Shown: in pieces, positions 18,308 to 26,641 of the stretch
Position numbering within the stretch: position 1 is the first letter of the stretch
Layout of the letters: each line of letters starts with the position of its first letter
Assembly (NCBI GenBank): GCA_001829715.1
Contig: MICC01000117.1
Coordinates: 1-55,043, forward strand
Source of the DNA: Sulfurimonas sp. RIFOXYB12_FULL_35_9
GTDB taxonomy: Bacteria; Campylobacterota; Campylobacteria; Campylobacterales; Sulfurimonadaceae
Reading direction: 5' to 3'
DNA: 55,043 bases
Program-made: the position numbers and the translations under genes
Notes under the pieces: generated by a model
What the model saw: only the letters and a program-made list of their open reading frames with translations
Databases searched by the model: none
Told to the model about the DNA's origin: nothing

Positions 18308-18895
18308 ATGTTATATGATTGGGCCAATAATCTTATAGATATCATAATGTATGCTAAAGACCCTTTGAGGGCGGTATTGCCCTGCTTCGAAAACACATAC
18401 GATGACCCCTCACATAATGTTAAAGTAGCAATTTTATCTGTTATTCTTGGACGTACCTTGAATTTAAAGAATATACAGTTGCAAGACTTGGCTATCTCTG
18501 GAATTCTGCATGATTCAGGGAAAGCCTATCTGCCTAAAGACATTTTAGATAAACTCACCTCTCTTGATCCTATAGAATTCGAACGTGTGAAACAACATTC
18601 TAGAAAGAGTTATGAAGTTGCCAAAGAGCTTGGTATTCACAAAGTTCAAATACTGAACGCTATTTTACATCACCATGAAAAGCTTGACGGAACAGGATAT
18701 CCAGATGAATTGGTAGGTTATGAGATCCCATTATTATCGCAAATACTATCAGTATGCGATATTTTTGATGCATTAACAACAGATCGTACTTATCGCCCAC
18801 ATTTTACTACGTACGATGCATTAAAAATGATGAAAACAGATATGCATCATCAGTTGAATGAACAATATGTCAATAATTTGATAGCACTTTTGTGA
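18308..18895 (+). CDS. HD-GYP domain, output half of the phase-variable regulator
   Basis: 195 residues with the complete HD-GYP signature: HDSGK near residue 68, HHEKLDGTGYP near 122-132, then VCDIFDALTTDRTYRP. HD-GYP proteins hydrolyse cyclic di-GMP, lowering its level and favouring motility. The frame lies +1 to the upstream receiver, and the first ATG has no clear ribosome binding site (AATCACGAG), so independent translation would be weak. The metal-binding residues appear intact, so a G9 variant should give an active, phosphorylation-controlled enzyme. Confidence 0.85.
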   Translation: MLYDWANNLIDIIMYAKDPLRAVLPCFENTYDDPSHNVKVAILSVILGRTLNLKNIQLQDLAISGILHDSGKAYLPKDILDKLTSLDPIEFERVKQHSRKSYEVAKELGIHKVQILNAILHHHEKLDGTGYPDELVGYEIPLLSQILSVCDIFDALTTDRTYRPHFTTYDALKMMKTDMHHQLNEQYVNNLIALL

Positions 18896-18955
18896 TCTTA
18901 TAGAAGCTGTCTATCTTGAAAAATTTTATAGTGATTACATTTGAAAGAGCTTATT

Positions 18956-21900
18956 ATGAAAAAAAATGAACTATACGCTTTGTCGTTTCCGATTATTGCT
19001 TTGATTTTACATAAAATGGCATGGCCGTTTGTACAACCGCATATTTGGTTTGCATACTATTTTTCGTTGTATTTCAGTGCGCGAATCGGAGGAAAAAGAG
19101 GCGGGTATTATGCTACGTTTTTGACGGCTGCTCTGGTATATTTTTTTGAAATGCAACCTTTGTTCAGCCTTGTTAAAAACAATATCGGCGATTATATTTC
19201 CATGATATTTTTTATCTTTGTCGGATTGGCTTTGAGTCAATCAAGCGGCAAATTAAAAGATAAGGTCGCAGAGCTAGAAATTGTTTCAGCCGTATTTAAC
19301 TCAAATAACGGGATCGTTATTATAAATAAAAAAGGAAAAATAGTTAGGATCAATCAAGCATATAGTGACTTAACCGGTTATACCGAGAATGAATTGATAG
19401 GGCATACGCTGGCTATATTGAAATCCGATATACATGAAAAATCTTTTTATACACAAATTTGGACTGACCTTCAAAATAAAAATGGATGGGAAGGCGAATT
19501 AATTAACAAGAAAAAAAACGGCGAACTGTTTTATACTGCATTAACAATCACCAAAACGGAAAATAAAGATCAATCAAATATCTATTATATTGGGGTTATG
19601 AAAGACATCTCAAAACATAAACAATTGGAAAAAGAGGTACAAGAGCAAAAAGTTCTGTTTGAAGCTATGTTTAAATCCTCTAAAGATGGAATTGCTCTGG
19701 TGGATTTGCAAAGCAACTTTTTAAAAGTCAATGAAGCGTACACAGAATTGACAGGATATACTCAAGACGAATTATTGCAAAAATCCTGTATCGGTATGAG
19801 TATCCCTGAAGATGTTGAACGGACCAAAAATGCTATAAAAATAGTCATTGAAAAAGGTTTTGCAGAAAATTTTGAGAAAAAGTGTTATACAAAAACCGGT
19901 GTGTTATTTACTGTCAGCATGAGTTTGGTAATGATGCCGGATCACAAAAGTATTTTAATTACAGCTAAAAACATTACCCAAGAGGTGTTATTACGTGACG
20001 AATTAAAAAAACAAAGAAGGGAATATAAACAGTTGATGAAACTGGCATCAGACGGTATTTTTATTCTGAATTTAGATGGAAAACTCATCGAATGCAGTCA
20101 ACGTGCATCTACTATGCTTGGATACAGTATGGAAGAAATGAAAAATTTGGCTGTGTATGACTGGGATGTCGCCCACACATCAGAAGAAGCAATACAGCAT
20201 GTGCAAAATATTCCAAATGAACCGATCAGTTTCGAGACGAAGCACAAAAGAAAAGACGGTACGACTTACGATGCGGCGATTGTAGCAGTTAAGATAAATA
20301 TTGACGCTCAGGAGTATATCTATGCTTCAGTACGAGATATAACGGAAGAAAAAAGAGCGAAAGAGGAGCTAAAAAATGCAGAACATAAATTCCATACCCT
20401 CTTCGAAGAGTCCCATGATGGTATTGTCCTGCTCAACCTAAATACAAAAAAAATTATTGAATTTAATACTAAAGCATTAGAGATGTATGGTTATACTGAA
20501 GAAGAATTTAAAAAAATGAGTCCAACTGATTTGGATATTTTACGAACGGAAGAGCAAATCAGACAAATGCACTTGGAGCTTATAGAGAATATGGAAAGCT
20601 ATAGATTTGTAACACAGCATAAGACCAAGGAGGGGAAAGTTCTTGATATCCACGTACACTTGCGAGTACTGGAGATTAAAGAAGAAAAAGTTTTAGTCGC
20701 GACTTTGCATGACATTAGTGAAGAAAAAAGGCTCGAAAAAGTTTTAATCGGAGCAAAAGAAGCAGCAGAAAAGGCAGCCCAATTAAAAAGTGGTTTTTTG
20801 GCAAATATGAGTCATGAAATTCGTACTCCGCTCAATGGAATTATAGGAATCAATACATTGCTGCTTAAAACTCCGTTAAATGAACAGCAACATGATTATC
20901 TGAAAAAATCACTACACTCTTCTCAATTGCTACTTGCCCTGATTAACGATATCCTCGATTATTCGAAAATAGAAGCAGGAAAGCTTGAACTCTCAGTCCA
21001 TCCATTCTCTCTAGAAGATGCTCTTCACTCAGTTTCAGGGTTATTCGAATATTCCATTGTCCAAAAAGGGATGGAAATACATATCGATTTTGACCCTTCC
21101 ATCCCCGATAGAATGGAAGGAGATTCTCTACGGCTTTCTCAGATTTTAAACAATCTTGTCGGAAATGCAGTCAAATTTACCGAACATGGGGATATTGTCA
21201 TCCGTGCAAAAAAGGTTGATTATCATGGTAACAATATCTGTATTGAATGCTCCGTCAGCGATACAGGAATTGGAATGACTGAAGAAGAATTAGAAAGACT
21301 TTTCCATGCTTTTACCCAAACCGATGCATCCAATACCCGTAAATACGGCGGTACCGGACTTGGGCTTGCGATTTCAAGACAGCTTGTTGAGATGATGAAA
21401 GGAAAAATTTGGGTCGAAAGCACCAAAGGAAAAGGGACAACTTTTTATTTTACTGTGCAGTTAACGCAACTTAATTATGAAAAAGCACCTATGTCCATAG
21501 AAACATTTGCTACAAACCGAATTCTTGTTATCGAAGATAATGATATCGAGCGCCAAATGATTGCAGATATCCTTGAATCATGGGATATCCATCCGATTCT
21601 CTGTTCAAACGCTAAAGAAGCCCTCACTATCACTGAAAATACCCCCATCGATTATGTACTAATTGACTGGCGCTTACCTGGTATGGATGGATTCGATTTT
21701 ATCAAACAACTTCATAATCACTATTTGGGATTATTTCCAAGAGTAATCATGATCAGCGCACTAATGAAAGAGGATATACGACAAAAAGCTAAAGAAAGAA
21801 ATATTTATCCGGATATCATCTTGCATAAACCCATTACCGCATCAATCCTTTTAGAGGCGCTAATCGAAAATAACCAACCTTTCGAAGATCTATCATCCTC

Positions 21901-22891
21901 AACATTGGATGACATACAATTTGCCGGAAAAATTCTTATGGTTGAAGATAATGAAATCAACCAGCTTGTCGAACGTGGTCTTCTCGAGAATTTCGGTCTT
22001 GAAGTCGATGTCGCCAAAAATGGTATAGAAGCAATCCAAAAATGTAAAAATGAAAACTATGACCTTATCCTAATGGATCTGCAAATGCCAATAATGGACG
22101 GATTTGAAGCAACAAAAAATATCAGAACATTCAACGCGACCATTCCCATTGTAGCCCTTAGTGCAGCTGTGATGCAACATGATAAGGAACTCACAGCCAA
22201 TGCAGGTATGAATTATCATTTAGCCAAACCGATAAATTTACAAGAACTACAGACCATTCTGTCCCGCTATTTGAAAACAGTAAGTCATATTAGATTGCCT
22301 AAAGAATCTATCTCAGCTATTACTGCGGTGGAAGGAATCGATATGCCACATCTTCAGATGCTTTTCAAAGAAGAAGAAAAAATCATCAATTATCTTAAGT
22401 TGTTTGCAAATACACAACGAAATTTTTGTACAACAATTCAGTATTATGCTATCGGAAGCCCGAAATTTAACAGTGCGATCCACACACTTAAAGGGGTAAG
22501 CGGAAACATAGCCGCTACCAAAATCCATGAGCTAACAATGCTAATTGAAAAAGCTAAAGATACCGATGAAGTTAGCTCTTTATTGGATATGCTTTGTTTG
22601 GAGCTAACCCTACTGATTGATACTATAGATCACCATCAACCTTCATTATCTAAAACAGAAAGCCTCAAGGTATTGAGCCTTCAGGATACACTCAAATTGG
22701 TTGATGATATACTGAAAAAACTCAAAGCTAATGAATTTATCGATGATACCGAACAAGCAAAGCTAATATACGCCATTAAATTGTACTCCGATGAAAGAAC
22801 CGTCACAAAAATTTCAGAAAGCCTGGAACTCTTTGATTTTAGCTCAACGATTAATTTGCTCCAAGAGCTCAAAAAGAGTGTCAATGTATAA
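18956..22891 (+). CDS. Membrane-anchored hybrid histidine kinase with four PAS, two REC and an HPt domain
   Basis: 1311 residues from an ATG with AAAGAG seven bases upstream. Order: four hydrophobic segments in the first 85 residues (DUF4118/KdpD-like anchor), four PAS domains (about 95-600), HisKA with SHEIRTPLNG near 617, HATPase with NLVGNAVKFTEHGD near 731 and GGTGLGLAIS near 798. Two receivers follow, with phospho-acceptors in LIDWRLPGMDGF (903) and LMDLQMPIMDGF (1040), and a C-terminal HPt with AIHTLKGVSGN near 1177. All phosphorelay residues are present. It sits between the REC/HD-GYP pair and the REC-PAS-GGDEF gene, which overlaps it by eight bases, so these are the expected phosphate receivers. 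The signal sensed is unknown. Confidence 0.92.
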   Translation: MKKNELYALSFPIIALILHKMAWPFVQPHIWFAYYFSLYFSARIGGKRGGYYATFLTAALVYFFEMQPLFSLVKNNIGDYISMIFFIFVGLALSQSSGKLKDKVAELEIVSAVFNSNNGIVIINKKGKIVRINQAYSDLTGYTENELIGHTLAILKSDIHEKSFYTQIWTDLQNKNGWEGELINKKKNGELFYTALTITKTENKDQSNIYYIGVMKDISKHKQLEKEVQEQKVLFEAMFKSSKDGIALVDLQSNFLKVNEAYTELTGYTQDELLQKSCIGMSIPEDVERTKNAIKIVIEKGFAENFEKKCYTKTGVLFTVSMSLVMMPDHKSILITAKNITQEVLLRDELKKQRREYKQLMKLASDGIFILNLDGKLIECSQRASTMLGYSMEEMKNLAVYDWDVAHTSEEAIQHVQNIPNEPISFETKHKRKDGTTYDAAIVAVKINIDAQEYIYASVRDITEEKRAKEELKNAEHKFHTLFEESHDGIVLLNLNTKKIIEFNTKALEMYGYTEEEFKKMSPTDLDILRTEEQIRQMHLELIENMESYRFVTQHKTKEGKVLDIHVHLRVLEIKEEKVLVATLHDISEEKRLEKVLIGAKEAAEKAAQLKSGFLANMSHEIRTPLNGIIGINTLLLKTPLNEQQHDYLKKSLHSSQLLLALINDILDYSKIEAGKLELSVHPFSLEDALHSVSGLFEYSIVQKGMEIHIDFDPSIPDRMEGDSLRLSQILNNLVGNAVKFTEHGDIVIRAKKVDYHGNNICIECSVSDTGIGMTEEELERLFHAFTQTDASNTRKYGGTGLGLAISRQLVEMMKGKIWVESTKGKGTTFYFTVQLTQLNYEKAPMSIETFATNRILVIEDNDIERQMIADILESWDIHPILCSNAKEALTITENTPIDYVLIDWRLPGMDGFDFIKQLHNHYLGLFPRVIMISALMKEDIRQKAKERNIYPDIILHKPITASILLEALIENNQPFEDLSSSTLDDIQFAGKILMVEDNEINQLVERGLLENFGLEVDVAKNGIEAIQKCKNENYDLILMDLQMPIMDGFEATKNIRTFNATIPIVALSAAVMQHDKELTANAGMNYHLAKPINLQELQTILSRYLKTVSHIRLPKESISAITAVEGIDMPHLQMLFKEEEKIINYLKLFANTQRNFCTTIQYYAIGSPKFNSAIHTLKGVSGNIAATKIHELTMLIEKAKDTDEVSSLLDMLCLELTLLIDTIDHHQPSLSKTESLKVLSLQDTLKLVDDILKKLKANEFIDDTEQAKLIYAIKLYSDERTVTKISESLELFDFSSTINLLQELKKSVNV

Positions 22892-24134
22892 ACCGACTAT
22901 CTTTATCGTAGATGATGAACCTCTTAATCTCAAACTATCCGCTGAATGTCTTTCGCAGTACTACGTTATTCACTTAGCACGGAGCGGGCAAGATGCGGTA
23001 ACCTATTTAGAACAAAATCGAGTCGATATTATTTTGCTCGATATTATGATGCCGGAAATGGACGGATTCGAAACCGCAGACAAAATACGCAATATCCCTC
23101 TCAATGCACAAACTCCAATCATCTATCTAACAGCGGATAATTCGGTAGAAACCATAGAAAAAGCATTTGATTCCGGTGCAATCGATTATATTTTAAAGCC
23201 GTTTCGGAAAAAAGAATTGCTTGTACGTGTCAAAAACCGTATTGAAACAGAAAAACTTAAAATTACTTTATACTCGGCAATGGAGCGGAATGAACATCTT
23301 TTAGATATCGTTAACCACCATGTCGCTTTTATCAAAACCGACACCAGAGGAAACATCACAGAAGCTAGTTCGTGTTTTTGTGACATATTTCATGTTACGA
23401 AAAATAAACTTATTGGCCAGAATATGAATATTTTTAAATCCGGTCGTACACCATCCTATGTATATGAACTTTTATGGAAAACAATCAAGAGCGGTCAAAC
23501 CCATATCCATGAAATTGAAGACAGAAATTTTGCGGGGGAAACCAACTGGTTTGAGGTGACAATTTCTTCAGACATCAGCAAAGACAATTGTATGCTCGGG
23601 TATATCGCGTTTTATACCAATGTCGACGAGAAAATTCAATACCAGCACGATGCTCATACTGATCATTTAACCGGGCTCAATAACCGTTCAAAATTTGAAA
23701 AGGAAATTAAAAAAGAAATTTATCGTGCTGAACGTTACAAAAAAGACTTTTCAATTATTATGGTAGATATTGACCATTTTAAAGACGTAAATGATAACTT
23801 TGGACATGAGGTTGGCGATAGTGTACTTAAAGAATTTGCGATGCTTCTTGCACAAAACATACGACATTCCGATATGATTTCCAGATGGGGAGGGGAAGAA
23901 TTTATTATCCTTTGTCCAAATACAGATAGCCAAAGTGCGGTAGTTCTAGCAGAAAAACTACGCGATAAAGCAGAAGAGTTTATTTTTAAAGTCATTGGTC
24001 ATAAAACTGCCAGCTTTGGCGTTGCACAATTTTCTAAAGAAAATGATGCAAAAAAATTATTTTTAGAGGTAGATCAGGCACTCTATGAAGCAAAAAAACA
24101 AGGACGAAATAGAGTTATCAGTTGGAATAAATGA
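22884..24134 (+). CDS. Response regulator diguanylate cyclase (REC-PAS-GGDEF)
   Basis: 416 residues. The REC domain has VDDEP near the N terminus and the phospho-acceptor in ILLDIMMPEMDGF (about residue 52). A PAS domain follows (about 135-250), then GGDEF with the active-site loop SRWGGEEFIIL near 336. An RHSD I-site five residues before the loop suggests product inhibition. It makes cyclic di-GMP from two GTP, presumably when phosphorylated by the kinase encoded upstream. The start chosen overlaps the kinase stop by eight bases; an earlier in-frame start inside the kinase gene would put a meaningless leader on the receiver. Confidence 0.92.
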   Translation: MYKPTIFIVDDEPLNLKLSAECLSQYYVIHLARSGQDAVTYLEQNRVDIILLDIMMPEMDGFETADKIRNIPLNAQTPIIYLTADNSVETIEKAFDSGAIDYILKPFRKKELLVRVKNRIETEKLKITLYSAMERNEHLLDIVNHHVAFIKTDTRGNITEASSCFCDIFHVTKNKLIGQNMNIFKSGRTPSYVYELLWKTIKSGQTHIHEIEDRNFAGETNWFEVTISSDISKDNCMLGYIAFYTNVDEKIQYQHDAHTDHLTGLNNRSKFEKEIKKEIYRAERYKKDFSIIMVDIDHFKDVNDNFGHEVGDSVLKEFAMLLAQNIRHSDMISRWGGEEFIILCPNTDSQSAVVLAEKLRDKAEEFIFKVIGHKTASFGVAQFSKENDAKKLFLEVDQALYEAKKQGRNRVISWNK

Positions 24135-24169
24135 ACTAAATAAATCTGGTGAATATTATCCACTCTTTT

Positions 24170-24516
24170 GGCACTGACAAATTAGATACAGAAATTGCTT
24201 AAGAATATTTATGAAATGTAATAAATGTGAATTAACCTATAGGGATTTAAGAAAGTAGCGGAGCGTAAAATACAACGCTACAGATGCCAAGAGTGTAAAC
24301 ACTATTTTACGGGACAAGAGAAATATCATAGATTAAACCAATAGACAAAAGAGTTAATAGAACGCATGTAGTATGATGAGAAAGGTGAACAAAGAAAGAT
24401 TGCGAAAGTATTGAGTGTCGGATTGGCAACAGTACAATATCACTTAAAAAAAAGCTCAACTCAACGATAGAGATTTATGGCGTAATAAAAATTTGGGTGG
24501 CTAATTTGTCAGTGCC
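24170..24516. mobile_element. Right IS copy, internally deleted IS1-like element
   Basis: 347 bp bounded by 16-bp perfect inverted repeats (GGCACTGACAAATTAG). It encodes only a damaged InsA-like segment, and the catalytic (InsB) part is missing, so it resembles a MITE-like derivative. The left end duplicates the left end of the composite element. IS1 membership is inferred from the zinc ribbon plus helix-turn-helix layout and the 8-bp target duplication of the whole unit. Confidence 0.8.
24210..24470 (+). pseudogene. Broken IS1-like transposase N-terminal region (insA-like)
   Basis: The frame begins MKCNKCELTY, breaks at a 10-bp deletion relative to the left copy, and continues in another frame as KIQRYRCQECKHYFTGQEKY. 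After stops come KIAKVLSVGLATVQYHLKKS. Zinc-ribbon cysteines followed by an HTH of the form R-x-IA-x-x-L-x-VGL-x-T are the InsA pattern of IS1. Several stop codons and the frameshift make it nonfunctional. Confidence 0.75.
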
Positions 24517-24524
24517 TTTCGCAC
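24517..24524. repeat. Target-site duplication, right copy (TTTCGCAC)
   Basis: Identical to the octamer at the left end. It is followed by TAG, which restores the stop codon of the uninterrupted HPt gene. Confidence 0.85.
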
Positions 24525-24553
24525 TAGCTCTTTATTATTTTAGCTTTTTTAGC

Positions 24554-24559
24554 TATAAT
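24554..24559 (+). promoter_or_regulatory. -10 element of the SRP RNA promoter
   Basis: A perfect TATAAT lies seven bases before the 5' end of the predicted SRP RNA helix, in the correct position for its transcription start. No clear -35 is seen, which is usual in Campylobacterota. Confidence 0.6.
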
Positions 24560-24565
24560 TCCGTC

Positions 24566-24670
24566 GCTTCTCTTTAGACCTGTGCAATGGTGCTTTGAGG
24601 TACTGTGTCAGGGTAGGAATACAGCAGCACGCCTTAATGTGTTATGTGCCGCAGGTATCTGGGGAGAAGT
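24566..24670 (+). ncRNA. ffs: Small signal recognition particle RNA (4.5S)
   Basis: The conserved apical domain GTCAGGGTAGGAATACAGCAGC fits the bacterial small SRP consensus (GTCAGG...GGAA...AGCAGC). The flanks fold into one long hairpin: GCTTCTC pairs with GGAGAAG and AGACCTG with CAGGTATCT. The RNA binds Ffh and targets membrane proteins to the Sec machinery. It lies just beyond the composite transposon and was the next gene after the HPt gene before the insertion. Confidence 0.88.
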
Positions 24671-24719
24671 ACTTCTAAGACAATCATTCCACTAAAAATT
24701 TTCGTTAAAAATCAGTTAT

Positions 24720-25931
24720 TTACTCATGTCTCAATGCATCGATAGGATTTAGACGTGCCGCTTTGCGTGCAGGAAAATAGCCAAAAACCACTCCTACAAA
24801 AGTAGAAAATAAAAAAGCAACAATAACGATAAATGTGTTAAAAATCAGAGGAAGATTAAAGAAGAGACTGATTCCGACTCCCACGCTTAGCCCCAAAACT
24901 ATGCCGATGATTCCGCCAAGTGAAGCAAGAACTATCGCCTCTACTAAGAACTGAAGTAAAACCTCCCGCTCCATCGCACCGATTGCAAGGCGTATACCGA
25001 TTTCACGAGTTCGCTCCGTTACTGAAACAAGCATAATATTCATAATCCCTATTCCGCCTACAAGCAGACTGATAGCCGCAACCGCACCTAGTAAAATAGT
25101 TAGCATTTGGGTTGTGGATGAAAGGGTTTGAACCATCTCTCGCATATCATGTACATGAAAATCATTATCTTCATTAAGAGAAATGCGGCGGCGTTCTTGC
25201 ATAAGAAGTGTTGTAGAGGATTTTACATCTTCTATTACCGATGAAGTATTCGCCGAAATCATAATTCTGGCAATATCCTGATTTCCGCTGATACGACGTT
25301 GAAACATCCGAATCGGGGTAACTATAATATCATCTTGATCCATCCCAAACATCGCCGCACCTTTGGACTCAAGCAGTCCTATAACTTCGCAAGAAAAGTT
25401 TTCCAACCGCAGCGAAGTTCCTATCGGATTTTGCTCTACGTAAAGCTCTTTTTTTACACTCTCCCCGATAACACATACCGCTTTCCCGCCTCGAAGTTCA
25501 GCCTCGCTAAAATTTCTACCGGATGCAAAAACCCAATCTTTTACGATGAAATAGTCGTTATCGCTACCTTCAACCGTTGTCGAGTAGTTTTGATTGCCGT
25601 ATACCGCATGAACAGTGCTTGATCTCACAGGTGCTGCACCGCGAATATTTCCTATCTCCTTTTTTATCGCCTCGACATCGCTGTGTGTAAATCGTTTTGC
25701 CGTAAGGTTGCTACTCGGTGGTCCTTTACGTTCTTGCCCGGGAATTACCATGAGCATATTCGTACCAAGTTTCGATATGCTCTGAGTCACATAGGCGGTA
25801 GTTGCATCGCCTAGCATCACCATGGCTATAACAGACGCTATTCCGATAACGATTCCAAGTGTTGTCAGCACAGATCTCATGGCACTTCTGCGGATTTCTC
25901 TAAGTGCGAGTAAAAAAGCGTTCCAAATCAT
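24720..25931 (-). CDS. MacB-type ABC transporter permease
   Basis: 403 residues. A first membrane segment (near residues 20-42) is followed by a MacB periplasmic core domain (about 45-240). Three C-terminal segments form the FtsX domain (TILLGAVAAISLLVGGIGIMNIMLVSVTERTREIGIRL and after). It lacks the fused ATPase of E. coli MacB; that is the separate upstream gene, overlapping by four bases. With the adaptor and TolC-like protein it should form a mechanotransmission efflux pump spanning both membranes. Substrate unknown. Last gene of the efflux operon. Confidence 0.88.
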   Translation of the reverse strand: MIWNAFLLALREIRRSAMRSVLTTLGIVIGIASVIAMVMLGDATTAYVTQSISKLGTNMLMVIPGQERKGPPSSNLTAKRFTHSDVEAIKKEIGNIRGAAPVRSSTVHAVYGNQNYSTTVEGSDNDYFIVKDWVFASGRNFSEAELRGGKAVCVIGESVKKELYVEQNPIGTSLRLENFSCEVIGLLESKGAAMFGMDQDDIIVTPIRMFQRRISGNQDIARIMISANTSSVIEDVKSSTTLLMQERRRISLNEDNDFHVHDMREMVQTLSSTTQMLTILLGAVAAISLLVGGIGIMNIMLVSVTERTREIGIRLAIGAMEREVLLQFLVEAIVLASLGGIIGIVLGLSVGVGISLFFNLPLIFNTFIVIVAFLFSTFVGVVFGYFPARKAARLNPIDALRHE

Positions 25932-26641
25932 GTGGTTATCTTCTCTTCATAAGTTTTATCAATTCCGCCGTCACGAAAACGGATTATCCTAGAAGCGTAT
26001 GCCGCCATCTCATTTTCATGGGTTACCATGATAATCGTTATCCCCTTATCTCTGTTAAACGACTGCAACAGGTTCATAATTTCTATACTTTTAGCGGTAT
26101 CAAGATTTCCAGTCGGCTCATCTGCCAAGAGAATAAACGGATCAGTTACAATCGCCCGTGCGATGGCAACACGCTGTTGCTGTCCGCCTGATAGTTCCCC
26201 CGGCGTGTGATGTGCCACATCTTCCAATCCAACGCTTTTTAAAGCTTCCATCGCCATTTCATGTCTTTTGTGGGCAGGAAATCCTCGGTAAAGAAGAGGC
26301 AGTTCGACATTTTCAATTGCAGTCGTTTTACCCAGCAGATTGAATCCCTGAAAAATAAAACCGATGTAGTTGCGACGAAGAAGCGTACGTTCATCAAGCG
26401 AAAGATTTCCCACATCGACTCCACCGAAGAGATAGCTACCGCTGCTAAGAGTATCAAGACAGCCGATAATATTCATGGCGGTGGATTTTCCCGAACCGCT
26501 TGGACCCATAATCGCTACAAACTCCCCTTGTGTAATCTTTAGATTTACGCCTCTTAGAGCATAGGTTGCAGCCTCTTTCTCTCCGTAGGATTTAACGACT
26601 TCATGGAGTTCGATAACAGACCTCTTCATCTCTTGCGTCAT
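25928..26641 (-). CDS. MacB/LolD-type ABC transporter ATPase
   Basis: 237 residues with Walker A GPSGSGKST near residue 45, Q-loop GFIFQGFNLL, signature LSGGQQQRVAIARA near 147, Walker B ILLADEPTGNLD, and H-loop VTHE. It energises the permease encoded next to it (four-base overlap on each side). It is the separate-subunit version of MacB, as in many Gram-negative YknY/MacB-like systems. Confidence 0.9.
   Translation of the reverse strand: MTQEMKRSVIELHEVVKSYGEKEAATYALRGVNLKITQGEFVAIMGPSGSGKSTAMNIIGCLDTLSSGSYLFGGVDVGNLSLDERTLLRRNYIGFIFQGFNLLGKTTAIENVELPLLYRGFPAHKRHEMAMEALKSVGLEDVAHHTPGELSGGQQQRVAIARAIVTDPFILLADEPTGNLDTAKSIEIMNLLQSFNRDKGITIIMVTHENEMAAYASRIIRFRDGGIDKTYEEKITT

Larger units (their letters stand above)
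17379..24516. mobile_element. 7.1-kb composite transposon carrying c-di-GMP signalling genes
   Basis: The outer ends are inverted copies of GGCACTGACAAATTA, and the segment is flanked by a perfect 8-bp duplication, TTTCGCAC. That is the duplication size expected for IS1-family elements. The left IS copy is only about 115 bp long; the right copy is a 347-bp element with both inverted repeats. The right copy alone has no matching flanks (its left neighbour is CTCTTTT), so the whole 7138-bp unit was the object that inserted. Cargo: an unassigned relic, REC, HD-GYP, hybrid histidine kinase and diguanylate cyclase. No intact transposase remains, so it is now immobile without help in trans. Confidence 0.82.

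Noticed and set aside
19007..23995. Short minus-strand frames within the hybrid kinase and cyclase genes
   Set aside because: All lie within well-defined domains of the plus-strand genes and have no start signals.
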